From the NCBI GenBank assembly GCA_003646995.1, contig QMLZ01000050.1:1-15045 (forward strand): a DNA stretch of 15,045 nt, given 5' to 3'. Positions 7,413-14,388 of the stretch are shown piece by piece (position 1 is the stretch's first letter; every line of letters starts with the position of its first letter). The DNA comes from Deltaproteobacteria bacterium. Lineage in GTDB: Bacteria; Desulfobacterota; DSM-4660; Desulfatiglandales; Desulfatiglandaceae. The position numbers and the translations under genes are program-made. Under the pieces are notes generated by a model. The model saw nothing but the letters and a program-made list of their open reading frames with translations. It ran no database searches and had not been told where the DNA came from.

Positions 7413-7430
7413 GCCTTACGCCTCATGCCT
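7399..7430. repeat. 14-base tandem repeat at the convergent gene junction
   Basis: GCCTTACGCCT occurs at 7399-7409 and again at 7413-7423, followed by a third partial unit GCCTTT at 7427, giving a 14-base period. The first unit supplies the last codons and the stop of the dehydrogenase gene. The block occupies most of the gap before the convergent GTPase gene. It has no hairpin or T-run of its own. Confidence 0.55.
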
Positions 7431-7435
7431 TTAAT

Positions 7436-8422
7436 TCATATATGCAGCTCTACCACGTCCCCGTCTTGAAGCACGTGATCCTTTTGGATCATCTGCCCAT
7501 CAAATACCGCCTTTCCCCATACCCTTGCATACTTCAACTTCTTAACAAAGTCCTTGTGTATCTTTCCTGCCAAAACCTCCAAGGTGCTATCCTTGGGAAG
7601 AATAAAAGGTGCACTTAGGTCGGGTTTCTTTCCAGGCGCCTTGGTAAAAACCCTAATGATCCCCGCGACTTCAAAAATCTTGGTAAGTAAAGCCGACAAG
7701 TGCCGTTTATTTTTGGCTGAGGCTGGCACGCAGGGCAGCTTCAGCTCACACAGCTCAAGAAATACCTGAAAGTCCTCTTCCGCCTCCTGGGAATCCACCT
7801 TATTCACCACGACAATGGTTTTCTTGATAAAGGGCGGCTTTTTCAGGTCAGCCGGGACAGGAACTCCCTCGGGAAAAATCCTCAGATCTCCAAGTACATT
7901 CACTGTTTCTTCCAGGTGCCCCAGTGGATCCGCATGGAGGTCAACTACTATCGCCATGATGTCACAACGCCGGATAAGGTCTGCCATCCAAGGATCTACG
8001 TATTGCCTGCTTATGGGAGGAGTGTCGATAAGCTGAAACTTAATGTTTTCAAACTCTGCCATGCCGGGGGTCGGCTTCCAGGTAGTGTGGGGAAAATCCG
8101 CCACTTCCGGTTCTGCGTTTGTTAGGGCTGATACGAGGGATGATTTTCCTGTATTTGGAGGCCCAACTAATACAACCTGCGCAGCACCTTCCTTTTCGAT
8201 GCTGTATGCTGTTTCTCTCTTTCCTGTGCCCTTCTTCTGCTGTGCTTGAGACTTGAACTTGGAGATCTTCCTCCGAACCTCGGCCCTCAACTTGTCCGTG
8301 CCCTTGTGCTTGGGCATGATCATAAGCATTTCTTCGAGGGCTTCCACTTTCTCCTGCGGGGTCTTGGCCTCCCTAAACCTTTTCTCAGCCTCAAAGTAAT
8401 GCGGCGGCAGATTGGCAGGCAT
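7436..8422 (-). CDS. DRG/Obg-like GTPase with C-terminal TGS domain
   Basis: This is a translation-factor-class GTPase of 328 residues. Residues 1-80 form a charged helical leader. The G domain follows: G1 GPPNTGKS (87-94), G2 Thr113/114, G3 DTPP (133-136, where Obg/DRG proteins have D-x-PG), G4 NKVD (207-210) and G5 SAK (235-237). A TGS domain fills about 265-328 and ends in 'GDVVELHI', the usual DGD-x-V-E-I/L-H end. TGS GTPases of this sort are thought to act on ribosomes or in stringent-response-like signalling. The altered G3 (PP for PG) may change GTP hydrolysis. The ATG follows a GGGGGAG ribosome binding site. It is the last gene of the minus-strand operon, 24 bases after a 59-residue ORF. 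Confidence 0.9.
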   Translation of the reverse strand: MPANLPPHYFEAEKRFREAKTPQEKVEALEEMLMIMPKHKGTDKLRAEVRRKISKFKSQAQQKKGTGKRETAYSIEKEGAAQVVLVGPPNTGKSSLVSALTNAEPEVADFPHTTWKPTPGMAEFENIKFQLIDTPPISRQYVDPWMADLIRRCDIMAIVVDLHADPLGHLEETVNVLGDLRIFPEGVPVPADLKKPPFIKKTIVVVNKVDSQEAEEDFQVFLELCELKLPCVPASAKNKRHLSALLTKIFEVAGIIRVFTKAPGKKPDLSAPFILPKDSTLEVLAGKIHKDFVKKLKYARVWGKAVFDGQMIQKDHVLQDGDVVELHI

Positions 8423-8446
8423 ATTTGTTACTCCCCCGCTTCAGAA

Positions 8447-8626
8447 CTAGTCCTCTACCATGTATTCCCTAAGCTTCTCCTGCATGGAATCCGGCCATTC
8501 ATCATTGAACAAAAACGCTCTTACCTCTTTCTTAGTAAGACGTCTCAATACACTCGCAGGAAGACTTCTGAGGGCCTCCATACGGCCTGGCAATGGCTCC
8601 CTTTTCTTCTTATCCTTATCAGCCAT
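8447..8626 (-). CDS. small charged protein of unknown function (59 residues)
   Basis: I do not recognise this protein. It starts with a basic stretch (ADKDKKKREP), then a leucine-rich helix with 'RMEALRSLPASVLRRLTKKEV' character, and ends acidic (EYMVED). It has no signal peptide or membrane span and looks soluble and helical. The start at 8626 is chosen because GGAGG (8636-8640) sits 9 bases upstream. The reading frame stays open to 8755, but that extension is low-complexity and runs into the glycosyltransferase gene. It lies 77 bases after that gene and 24 before the TGS GTPase, so it is probably co-translated with the GTPase and could be a partner of it or of the ribosome. That last point is inference. 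Confidence 0.7.
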   Translation of the reverse strand: MADKDKKKREPLPGRMEALRSLPASVLRRLTKKEVRAFLFNDEWPDSMQEKLREYMVED

Positions 8627-8703
8627 ATTGTGTTTCCTCCTTATCATTTTTCCCCCACTCGCAGCCTCGCCTCCTGTTCCACTTGCTCCCAGTGAGTTCA
8701 TTT

Positions 8704-9948
8704 TCAATGTCCCTCCACTACCCTGTGGAGATAAGGTACCAAGTAGTTCTTGCATACCGTGTCAAGTACGTATCGCCTCATCACTTTCCGAAACATCTTA
8801 TGAGTGTTGGTCCTTGCAAGGTATTCTACTATCCTGCCAGCAGTAAAAAGCGGTGGGTCTGTTGGCTTAAAGAAACAGACATCTTCCCCGATCTCTTTGA
8901 AAGGAGGAATGTCTGAGCACGCAATGGGAAGCTTTATCATCCCAGCTTCCAAAATGGGAAGTCCAAACCCTTCGTCCTTGCTCGTCATGAGCAACAAGTC
9001 AGCCATCAGGTACATATCCCTTATGAATATTCGGTCCGGAATAAGCTTGGTCCTGTCCCTAAACCGGTATTCAGCCAAGATGGCTATGTTGTCACGCAAG
9101 TTCAGCTCATTTATCCAATATCTCAGTCGCCTGTAGTAAGACACGGCCCGTGCTTCGTGGGGGTCGTAGGCGCCTGTAAGAATAAAGAGCACGTTATACC
9201 CAAGGAGTTTGATACCTCTTACAATATGGATCGAAAGCTCCAAGTTTTTCCTCGGCGTGATACGGGAGGGCTGAACAATCACCAGGTCACGGTTAAAAAG
9301 ATCCAACTCTTCCGCCAACCTTACTGACCTCGGGTCGAGATAGAAAAAAGTGACAGGATCTATACCGTTAGGGATCACTTCCCAGTGAACCCTTGGCTCA
9401 TGGTTCAAAAATAGCTCTCGCCGGGATTCTGAGATGGTGACATAGTTGATACTCGGGTGCGGCCTGCGCAAAACGTTCCATGGGAATCTTTCTAAATGCT
9501 CCGGGACAGCCTCCTGAAAGTACGGCGAGTCATGAGCCCAGCTAACAACAGGCACACCCGTCTTCGCTGCCGCATAACGCCGGAGTGCCAAGGTGAAGGG
9601 CAAATTGAAAGGCATTTGAAGCACATTGTGTGCAATGATCACGTCGAGTTTTTCGGTCCACCTCTCCAGTATTGTCAGAATCCGGCCTGTGATTCTCTTC
9701 AAGGGGCGAAAATTGCCCTTGTCAGCTTCTGCGTGGGCCTTTTGAACCTGAGGATATTTGGACCCTAGCACCGGCTCGACCTGCACTGAAAATTCTTCTG
9801 AAAAGACCTCTCCCATTCCCGCAAGGACAGACACATCATGGCCCAGCCTCACCAGGTTGTATGCATGTTGTTTGAGCAGTTCTTCAACTCCGCCCACAAC
9901 AGGAGGACACGAGTAGTGAAGTATCCCAATACTAAGAGGGCGTCCCAT
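8704..9948 (-). CDS. GT-B glycosyltransferase, family 4 type
   Basis: This 414-residue retaining glycosyltransferase of the GT4 (group 1) kind transfers a sugar from a nucleotide donor in the cytoplasm. The N-terminal acceptor domain begins 'GILHYSCPPVVGGVEELLKQHAYNL', with the glycine-rich PP-x-x-GG-x-E loop. The donor domain holds 'SRITPRKNLELSI' and the E-x7-E motif as E326-GFGLPIL-E334, followed by 'ACSDIPPFKEIGED', the usual end of the sugar-nucleotide site. ATG 9948 is preferred over the GTG at 9972 because GGGGAG (9956-9961) stands 7 bases before it. The GTG start would overlap the upstream gene's TGA by four bases. Either way it is tightly coupled to that glycosyltransferase. Donor and acceptor are unknown. 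Confidence 0.92.
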   Translation of the reverse strand: MGRPLSIGILHYSCPPVVGGVEELLKQHAYNLVRLGHDVSVLAGMGEVFSEEFSVQVEPVLGSKYPQVQKAHAEADKGNFRPLKRITGRILTILERWTEKLDVIIAHNVLQMPFNLPFTLALRRYAAAKTGVPVVSWAHDSPYFQEAVPEHLERFPWNVLRRPHPSINYVTISESRRELFLNHEPRVHWEVIPNGIDPVTFFYLDPRSVRLAEELDLFNRDLVIVQPSRITPRKNLELSIHIVRGIKLLGYNVLFILTGAYDPHEARAVSYYRRLRYWINELNLRDNIAILAEYRFRDRTKLIPDRIFIRDMYLMADLLLMTSKDEGFGLPILEAGMIKLPIACSDIPPFKEIGEDVCFFKPTDPPLFTAGRIVEYLARTNTHKMFRKVMRRYVLDTVCKNYLVPYLHRVVEGH

Positions 9949-9968
9949 CGATAATCTCCCCTCTCCCA

Positions 9969-11249
9969 TCACGTACGCCTGAGCGCGAATCGGCTACGTT
10001 CTGAATCCACGAAGGAGTCAAGAATATGGTTAAGCTTCTTTTCCAAGACCTCGTATGAAAAATACCTTCTGGCCAGTTCATAATTTTTTTCCAGTGCTGG
10101 CCCAAGGTTTTGAGGCTCCAGGAAATGCTTCAGCCTCTCCACTACATCTCTGCTCACAAATGACTCAAACGCGATCACCTCAAAACCACAAGGCTCAATG
10201 TCCTCCACGAATATGGAATACCTGTTTACCACCACAGGTTTCTTGAAATAAATCGCCTCTAGAAACGCATTTCCAAACCCCTCGTAACCAGACGGATAGG
10301 TAACAACATCAGCTGCTTGATAAACATCATCCATTGTGTATCCGTCTTCCTTACCTGCGCCAAAGCACCTAGCAGGACCTATCTTGTCACCGATATAAAG
10401 AACTTCCACTCCGAGCCTTTCTGCATATTCCACTATCCTTGCAGCGTACTGGTCCCCCTCATCTCCCAGTGAGTGAGAAACTACCAGTCTGGGCCTTTCC
10501 ATGCCCAAAAGGCTTACCAATTCCACTGCACGCTCGATCCACTTCCTTGGAACAACCCTGGTAGGTTGAAGCACAAATAGATCCTCTTCGTTAAAACCCA
10601 GCTCCTCCCTTAACTGCTTGCTTTTGTGGCTCCCATCTGAAGGCGGGTGCTCGAAGTCAAATACGTTAGGAACTATTACATTGCTTATCCCCCGCCTGAA
10701 GCTTAGTTCACGGGACGCAGCAGAATTTATCACCACATGCCTAATGGTATGAAGATTAGGAGGAAAGGCATAACATATGAAGTCCTGGACCGCATTAATA
10801 AGAAACCTCTTTCGCTCCCACGCAAAATCGTGATGGTGTGCAATCACTGGTATGCATGTCTCGGCTATCAACTCAGTGATGGCCATTCCTAGCGGCACGT
10901 TCATGGGTATGGCTAAGGCGTTTTCAGGAATCAGCAATTCAATCTTGAACTCTCTGCAAAACTCGTAAAGCCTCTTCTTTAGGAGGTCTTTTATCTCATG
11001 CACCCGTTTTGTTACGGACGCCTCTCTCTGGCACGTGCCAAAAAAGGAATTGTGCATTTCTAGGATCTCGGGATCTTCAAAGTGAGCCTTCGGCTCAAGC
11101 ATTGATCTATCTTCAGGGGTATCCAGCTCACCTGCAAAAAAGTAGCACTCATATCCGTTGCGCTCTAATACCTGATACCACTTGTAGGTCTCAAGGGATA
11201 CACCATCTGTGCCCGCTATGCGCGTGGAAACAAACCCGATCCGTTTCAC
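9969..11249 (-). CDS. second GT-B glycosyltransferase, family 4 type
   Basis: This GT4-type protein has 426 residues, with an unusual N-terminal domain: 'RIGFVSTRIAGTDGVSLETYKW', then a His-rich 'VIAHHHDFAWERKRF' segment and 'NVIVPNVFDF'. The C-terminal donor domain has 'QPTRVVPRKWIERAVEL' and the E-x7-E motif as E323-GFGNAFL-E331 with 'KKPVVVNRYSIF' after it. The HHHDF-WER segment resembles one I recall from glycosylglycerate-type enzymes, but I cannot verify that. It starts with GTG, with GGAGG (11260-11264) 10 bases upstream. It is the first gene of a minus-strand operon with the other glycosyltransferase, the small ORF and the GTPase. The 205 bases before it, up to nrdJ, hold no clear promoter or terminator. 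Confidence 0.92.
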   Translation of the reverse strand: MKRIGFVSTRIAGTDGVSLETYKWYQVLERNGYECYFFAGELDTPEDRSMLEPKAHFEDPEILEMHNSFFGTCQREASVTKRVHEIKDLLKKRLYEFCREFKIELLIPENALAIPMNVPLGMAITELIAETCIPVIAHHHDFAWERKRFLINAVQDFICYAFPPNLHTIRHVVINSAASRELSFRRGISNVIVPNVFDFEHPPSDGSHKSKQLREELGFNEEDLFVLQPTRVVPRKWIERAVELVSLLGMERPRLVVSHSLGDEGDQYAARIVEYAERLGVEVLYIGDKIGPARCFGAGKEDGYTMDDVYQAADVVTYPSGYEGFGNAFLEAIYFKKPVVVNRYSIFVEDIEPCGFEVIAFESFVSRDVVERLKHFLEPQNLGPALEKNYELARRYFSYEVLEKKLNHILDSFVDSERSRFALRRT

Positions 11250-11454
11250 GGCTATTATTCCTCCAAAATACCATTTGCTGGCGATTCAAAAGCCTTTGTC
11301 TCACTTGAGTCTGTTGGTTGATTGACACGTACTAGCGCCTTCGGGTCAGGCCAAAGAAGTGATTCAGCCTCCCTTAACTAGAAACGCCAAAAACCAAATA
11401 ACCTGACTCTTTTATATGGGATGAGCGGTCAAAAGGCAAGCTATTCAGCGGCGC

Positions 11455-13959
11455 TTAACCACACTTGGTGTAGCCGCAGAAATGACAGGTCATACAGCCC
11501 TCTTCGAAGCTTATTGTTTCGCCACATTCCGGACACGTTTCACCCATAAGACTGTACTCTTGTTTGGTTCTTCTCTTGCTGTCCTTACCTTTGAGGTATC
11601 TTCTCTCCAGTACCCGCGCAATCGCGTCCGGTATGGAAAGGACCAATCCGTCCTTCTGAAATACAGGGTGTTCCCCTCCTATCCCTTTTAATTGATCCAC
11701 AATGTCTTTGACGCTTACCCCCGACCTCAAGGCCAGCGAGACCAGTCGTCCAATGGCCTCTGTTTTGGCTGTGGTTGACCTACCCGATTTTCCAATTGTG
11801 GCGAAAACTTCAAATGGTCTACCATCCAGCTCGGTAACTGTTACATAGAGATTTCCATACCCCGTTACCATCTTAGTGGTGAAGCCCTCCAGTGTCTCCG
11901 GCCTTTCCTTAACTGCTGTCATGAAACCACTTTCGTGGGAGGATTTATCCGCAAGGGACAAAACCTGATTTTCCTTACTGCCATCTCGGTAAATGGTAAC
12001 TCCTTTGCAACCAAGCTCGTAGGCAAGATTATAAACCTTGAGAACGTCTTCCACCGTTGCATCTCGAGGCAGGTTAACAGTCTTTGACACAGCATTATCC
12101 GTGTACTTCTGGAAAGCAGCCTGCATTCTCACGTGCCACTCTGGAGAAATATCATGAGCTGTAACAAATACTTTTCTAACATCCTCCGGAATCTCCTCCA
12201 GATCCCTTATGCTTCCCCTCTTGGCAATGGTGTCCATTAGCTCCTTACTATAAAATCCCCTCTCCTTAGCAACCTTTTCAAAATATGGGTTCACTTCCAT
12301 AAGTTTTTCATTGTCCATCACATTTCTCACAAAACAAAGGGCAAACAGAGGCTCTATCCCACTCGAGCACCCTGCAATGATACTCAGGGTGCCGGTAGGC
12401 GCAATGGTGGTCACAGTAGCATTTCGGTAAACGCAGTCTTCCTTGTCTTTATATATGCTCTTCCCAAAGTTCTTGAAAGGGCCTCTCTCTTCAGCAAGTT
12501 TCTTTGAAGCCTCGTGGGATTCGCGCTGGATGAACGCCATTACCTGTTCAGCCACCTCCAGTGCCTTTTCAGAATTGTACGGTATCCCCAGCTGGTAGAG
12601 CATATCAGCGAATCCCATGACCCCTAACCCTATCTTTCGATTCCCTTTTACCATTTCGTCTATCTCTGGAAGGGGGTATTTTGACACATCAATAGTGTTA
12701 TCCAGAAACCTAACCGCATACCACACCGTTTCCTTCAACCCTTCCCAGTCAATCACTGGGCCCGCGCCATTTTCGGTCACAAATTTGGCCAAATTTACTG
12801 AACCCAGGTTGCAGGCCTCCATAGGCAACAGAGGTTGTTCTCCGCAAGGGTTCGTACTCTCAATCTCTCCTAATTCGGGGGTGGGATTGTCCTTGTTCAC
12901 CCTGTCAATAAATACGATCCCAGGATCACCATTCTCCCAGGCCTGTCGTACCAGGGCCATATACACATCTCTAGCATTCAGCTCCCCTACTTTCCTTCCG
13001 TCCCGCGGGTCAATTAGATCATAATTGGTGTCATTTTTTACGGCTTCCATGAAAGCATCAGTGACAGCCACCGAGATGTTGAAATTGTTTAGCTCCCTAT
13101 TGTTTTTCTTGCAGTGAATGAATTCCATGATATCAGGATGATCCACACGCAAGATGGCCATGTTTGCACCTCGCCTGGTACCACCTTGCTTTACTTGCTC
13201 TGTAGCGGTGTTAAATATCTTCATGAAGGAGACCGGGCCTGACGCAACCCCTCCAGTGGTCCCCACCCTGCTGTTCTTAGGCCTCAGCCTTGAAAAGGAA
13301 AAACCCGTCCCTCCACCAGATTTGTGGATAAGCGCCGCATTCTTCAGGGCATCGAATATCCCTTCCATGCTATCCTCCACCGGGAGCACAAAGCAGGCAG
13401 CGAGTTGCCCCAGCCTCCTGCCAGCATTCATGAGAGTAGGGGAATTGGGTAGGAACCTAAACTGGGTCATCATCTCGTAGAAAATCTCTTCCATCCGTCT
13501 CACGTGTGTATCATCACCGTACTTCTTCTCCGCCTTTGCAATGTGGCGGGCCACACGGCGAAACATCTGCTCCGGCGTCTCAATAACCCGACCTTTCGCG
13601 TCCTTCTTGAGATATCTCTTTTCCAGCACCCTTCTAGCATTCTCTGAAAGCTCCAACCCCTTCTTCACAAAGATGGATTTGTCCAATCTGACAGGAGAGG
13701 GCTTCTTGAGGCCATATTCCATCAACTTGGCCTCAATAATCTTTTCTACCATCTGGATGGTAATGGTTTGCAGCTCCATCTTGGAGATCTCTTCGCGCAC
13801 AAAACGGCTAATATCCATTGCCCGGTCTGCATCAATGGAATTTCTCTGAGCCAGCAAATCAGAAAAACGATGATCATCCCATTGATAATCGCTCAGATCC
13901 ACGATACCTTCTTCTGTGATCACGATTTTGCCCTTCTGACCCATCTTGACCTCTCCCAT
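11455..13959 (-). CDS. nrdJ: adenosylcobalamin-dependent (class II) ribonucleoside-diphosphate reductase
   Basis: This enzyme makes deoxyribonucleotides with a radical generated from coenzyme B12, independent of oxygen. The active site is complete: C372 in 'ESTNPCGEQPLLP' (N-x-C-x-E, the thiyl-radical Cys with Asn and Glu partners), and the redox pair C189 ('AACFVLPVEDS') and C383 ('EACNLGSVNL'). 'GGGTGFSFSRLRPK' and 'GGTRRGANMA' are family blocks. The C-terminus carries the zinc ribbon/swinging tail 'CPECGETIS...GCMTCHFCGYTKCG' typical of NrdJ. It has 834 residues from ATG 13959 (GAGG 8 bases upstream). ATG 13944, preceded by GGGAGAGG, is equally possible. A TTG start at 14040 has no support. 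The gene is upstream of, but 205 bases away from, the glycosyltransferase operon. Its upstream region suggests NrdR control. Confidence 0.96.
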   Translation of the reverse strand: MGEVKMGQKGKIVITEEGIVDLSDYQWDDHRFSDLLAQRNSIDADRAMDISRFVREEISKMELQTITIQMVEKIIEAKLMEYGLKKPSPVRLDKSIFVKKGLELSENARRVLEKRYLKKDAKGRVIETPEQMFRRVARHIAKAEKKYGDDTHVRRMEEIFYEMMTQFRFLPNSPTLMNAGRRLGQLAACFVLPVEDSMEGIFDALKNAALIHKSGGGTGFSFSRLRPKNSRVGTTGGVASGPVSFMKIFNTATEQVKQGGTRRGANMAILRVDHPDIMEFIHCKKNNRELNNFNISVAVTDAFMEAVKNDTNYDLIDPRDGRKVGELNARDVYMALVRQAWENGDPGIVFIDRVNKDNPTPELGEIESTNPCGEQPLLPMEACNLGSVNLAKFVTENGAGPVIDWEGLKETVWYAVRFLDNTIDVSKYPLPEIDEMVKGNRKIGLGVMGFADMLYQLGIPYNSEKALEVAEQVMAFIQRESHEASKKLAEERGPFKNFGKSIYKDKEDCVYRNATVTTIAPTGTLSIIAGCSSGIEPLFALCFVRNVMDNEKLMEVNPYFEKVAKERGFYSKELMDTIAKRGSIRDLEEIPEDVRKVFVTAHDISPEWHVRMQAAFQKYTDNAVSKTVNLPRDATVEDVLKVYNLAYELGCKGVTIYRDGSKENQVLSLADKSSHESGFMTAVKERPETLEGFTTKMVTGYGNLYVTVTELDGRPFEVFATIGKSGRSTTAKTEAIGRLVSLALRSGVSVKDIVDQLKGIGGEHPVFQKDGLVLSIPDAIARVLERRYLKGKDSKRRTKQEYSLMGETCPECGETISFEEGCMTCHFCGYTKCG

Positions 13960-14273
13960 TTCAAAATCCTCGTCTGAGCCAGTGCGTGTCCTGGTTATAT
14001 GGCATGTGTCAGTCGCTTGGGACACACCGTTCGGTCTCAAGCCTTCCCCTTGTGACCTTTGCTCTTTTTGCTGGCAACCTTATTGCTTCTGCAGTGCAAA
14101 AACAATGACCGACAACTGAAGAGTTTCCCCGGTGGCTCATGCATTCAAAACAACTGTCTTTTAGATAATTCCCTTGTCTTTGGCCTATCCGAAATTATAA
14201 CCTACTTGACTCGGACAGCAAAAATCTACTTAGACGTATTCAGGCAGGAAAATAAGCACGTTGCCAGAAGCAG
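13960..14273 (-). ncRNA. predicted long nrdJ mRNA leader, possible cis-regulatory RNA
   Basis: If the promoter at 14280-14307 is used, transcription starts near 14273 and leaves about 315 untranslated bases before nrdJ. The leader opens with TGCTTCTGGCAAC (14272 to 14260). Its TGCTTCTG is fully complementary to 14084-14091, and its overlapping CTGGCAAC to 14071-14078: two alternative 8-bp closing helices around a domain of nearly 200 bases. Inside it, 14211-14218 pairs with 14185-14192 (8 bp, one G-U). I looked for the cobalamin riboswitch core and B12 box and do not find them. A published candidate RNA called the nrdJ motif is known upstream of nrdJ genes, but I cannot confirm its consensus here. 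A TATAAT at 14194-14199 on this strand could instead start a shorter leader. Confidence 0.4.
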
Positions 14274-14279
14274 TTTCTC

Positions 14280-14307
14280 ATTTTATATACCACATGTTGT
14301 ATGTCAA
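14280..14307 (-). promoter_or_regulatory. sigma-70 promoter for nrdJ
   Basis: On the minus strand TTGACA (perfect -35, plus-strand positions 14302-14307) is followed after 16 bases by TAAAAT (14280-14285, five of six to TATAAT). The predicted start is near 14273. It points at nrdJ, which is the next gene on that strand. A divergent promoter for the peptidase gene may overlap: TTGTAT 14297-14302, 18 bases, TATATA 14321-14326 on the plus strand. Confidence 0.6.
14287..14302. promoter_or_regulatory. NrdR-box-like palindrome in the nrdJ promoter spacer
   Basis: ATACCACATGTTGTAT is a palindrome with 14 of 16 bases symmetric. It matches the NrdR consensus ACACwATATATwGTGT at about 11 of 16 positions, and it fills the spacer between the -35 and -10 of the nrdJ promoter. 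NrdR is the dATP/ATP-sensing repressor of ribonucleotide reductase genes and usually binds paired boxes. Binding here would block RNA polymerase. Confidence 0.5.
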
Positions 14308-14316
14308 GCTAAAAAC

Positions 14317-14332
14317 CTACTATATATTATAT
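14317..14332. promoter_or_regulatory. second NrdR-box-like site upstream of the nrdJ promoter
   Basis: CTACTATATATTATAT matches the NrdR consensus at about 12 of 16 positions, including the core ACTATATATT. It begins 30 bases from the first box, close to the three-helical-turn spacing (about 31-32) typical of NrdR box pairs. It is AT-rich, so chance similarity is possible, and it also overlaps the likely peptidase promoter. Confidence 0.45.
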
Positions 14333-14388
14333 AAAATTCAAATCTTGCAGGCAAGCTACAAGAATACTGGATTGTGGAGGGATGGATC

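Noticed and set aside
11250..11454. GTCAGG/CCTGAC pair between nrdJ and the glycosyltransferase as a terminator
   Set aside because: The arms are only six bases and more than 50 bases apart, with no T-run placed to terminate transcription.
13960..14273. Cobalamin riboswitch upstream of the B12-dependent nrdJ
   Set aside because: Neither the B12 box nor the GGTG/AATCC core is present in the leader on the nrdJ strand.
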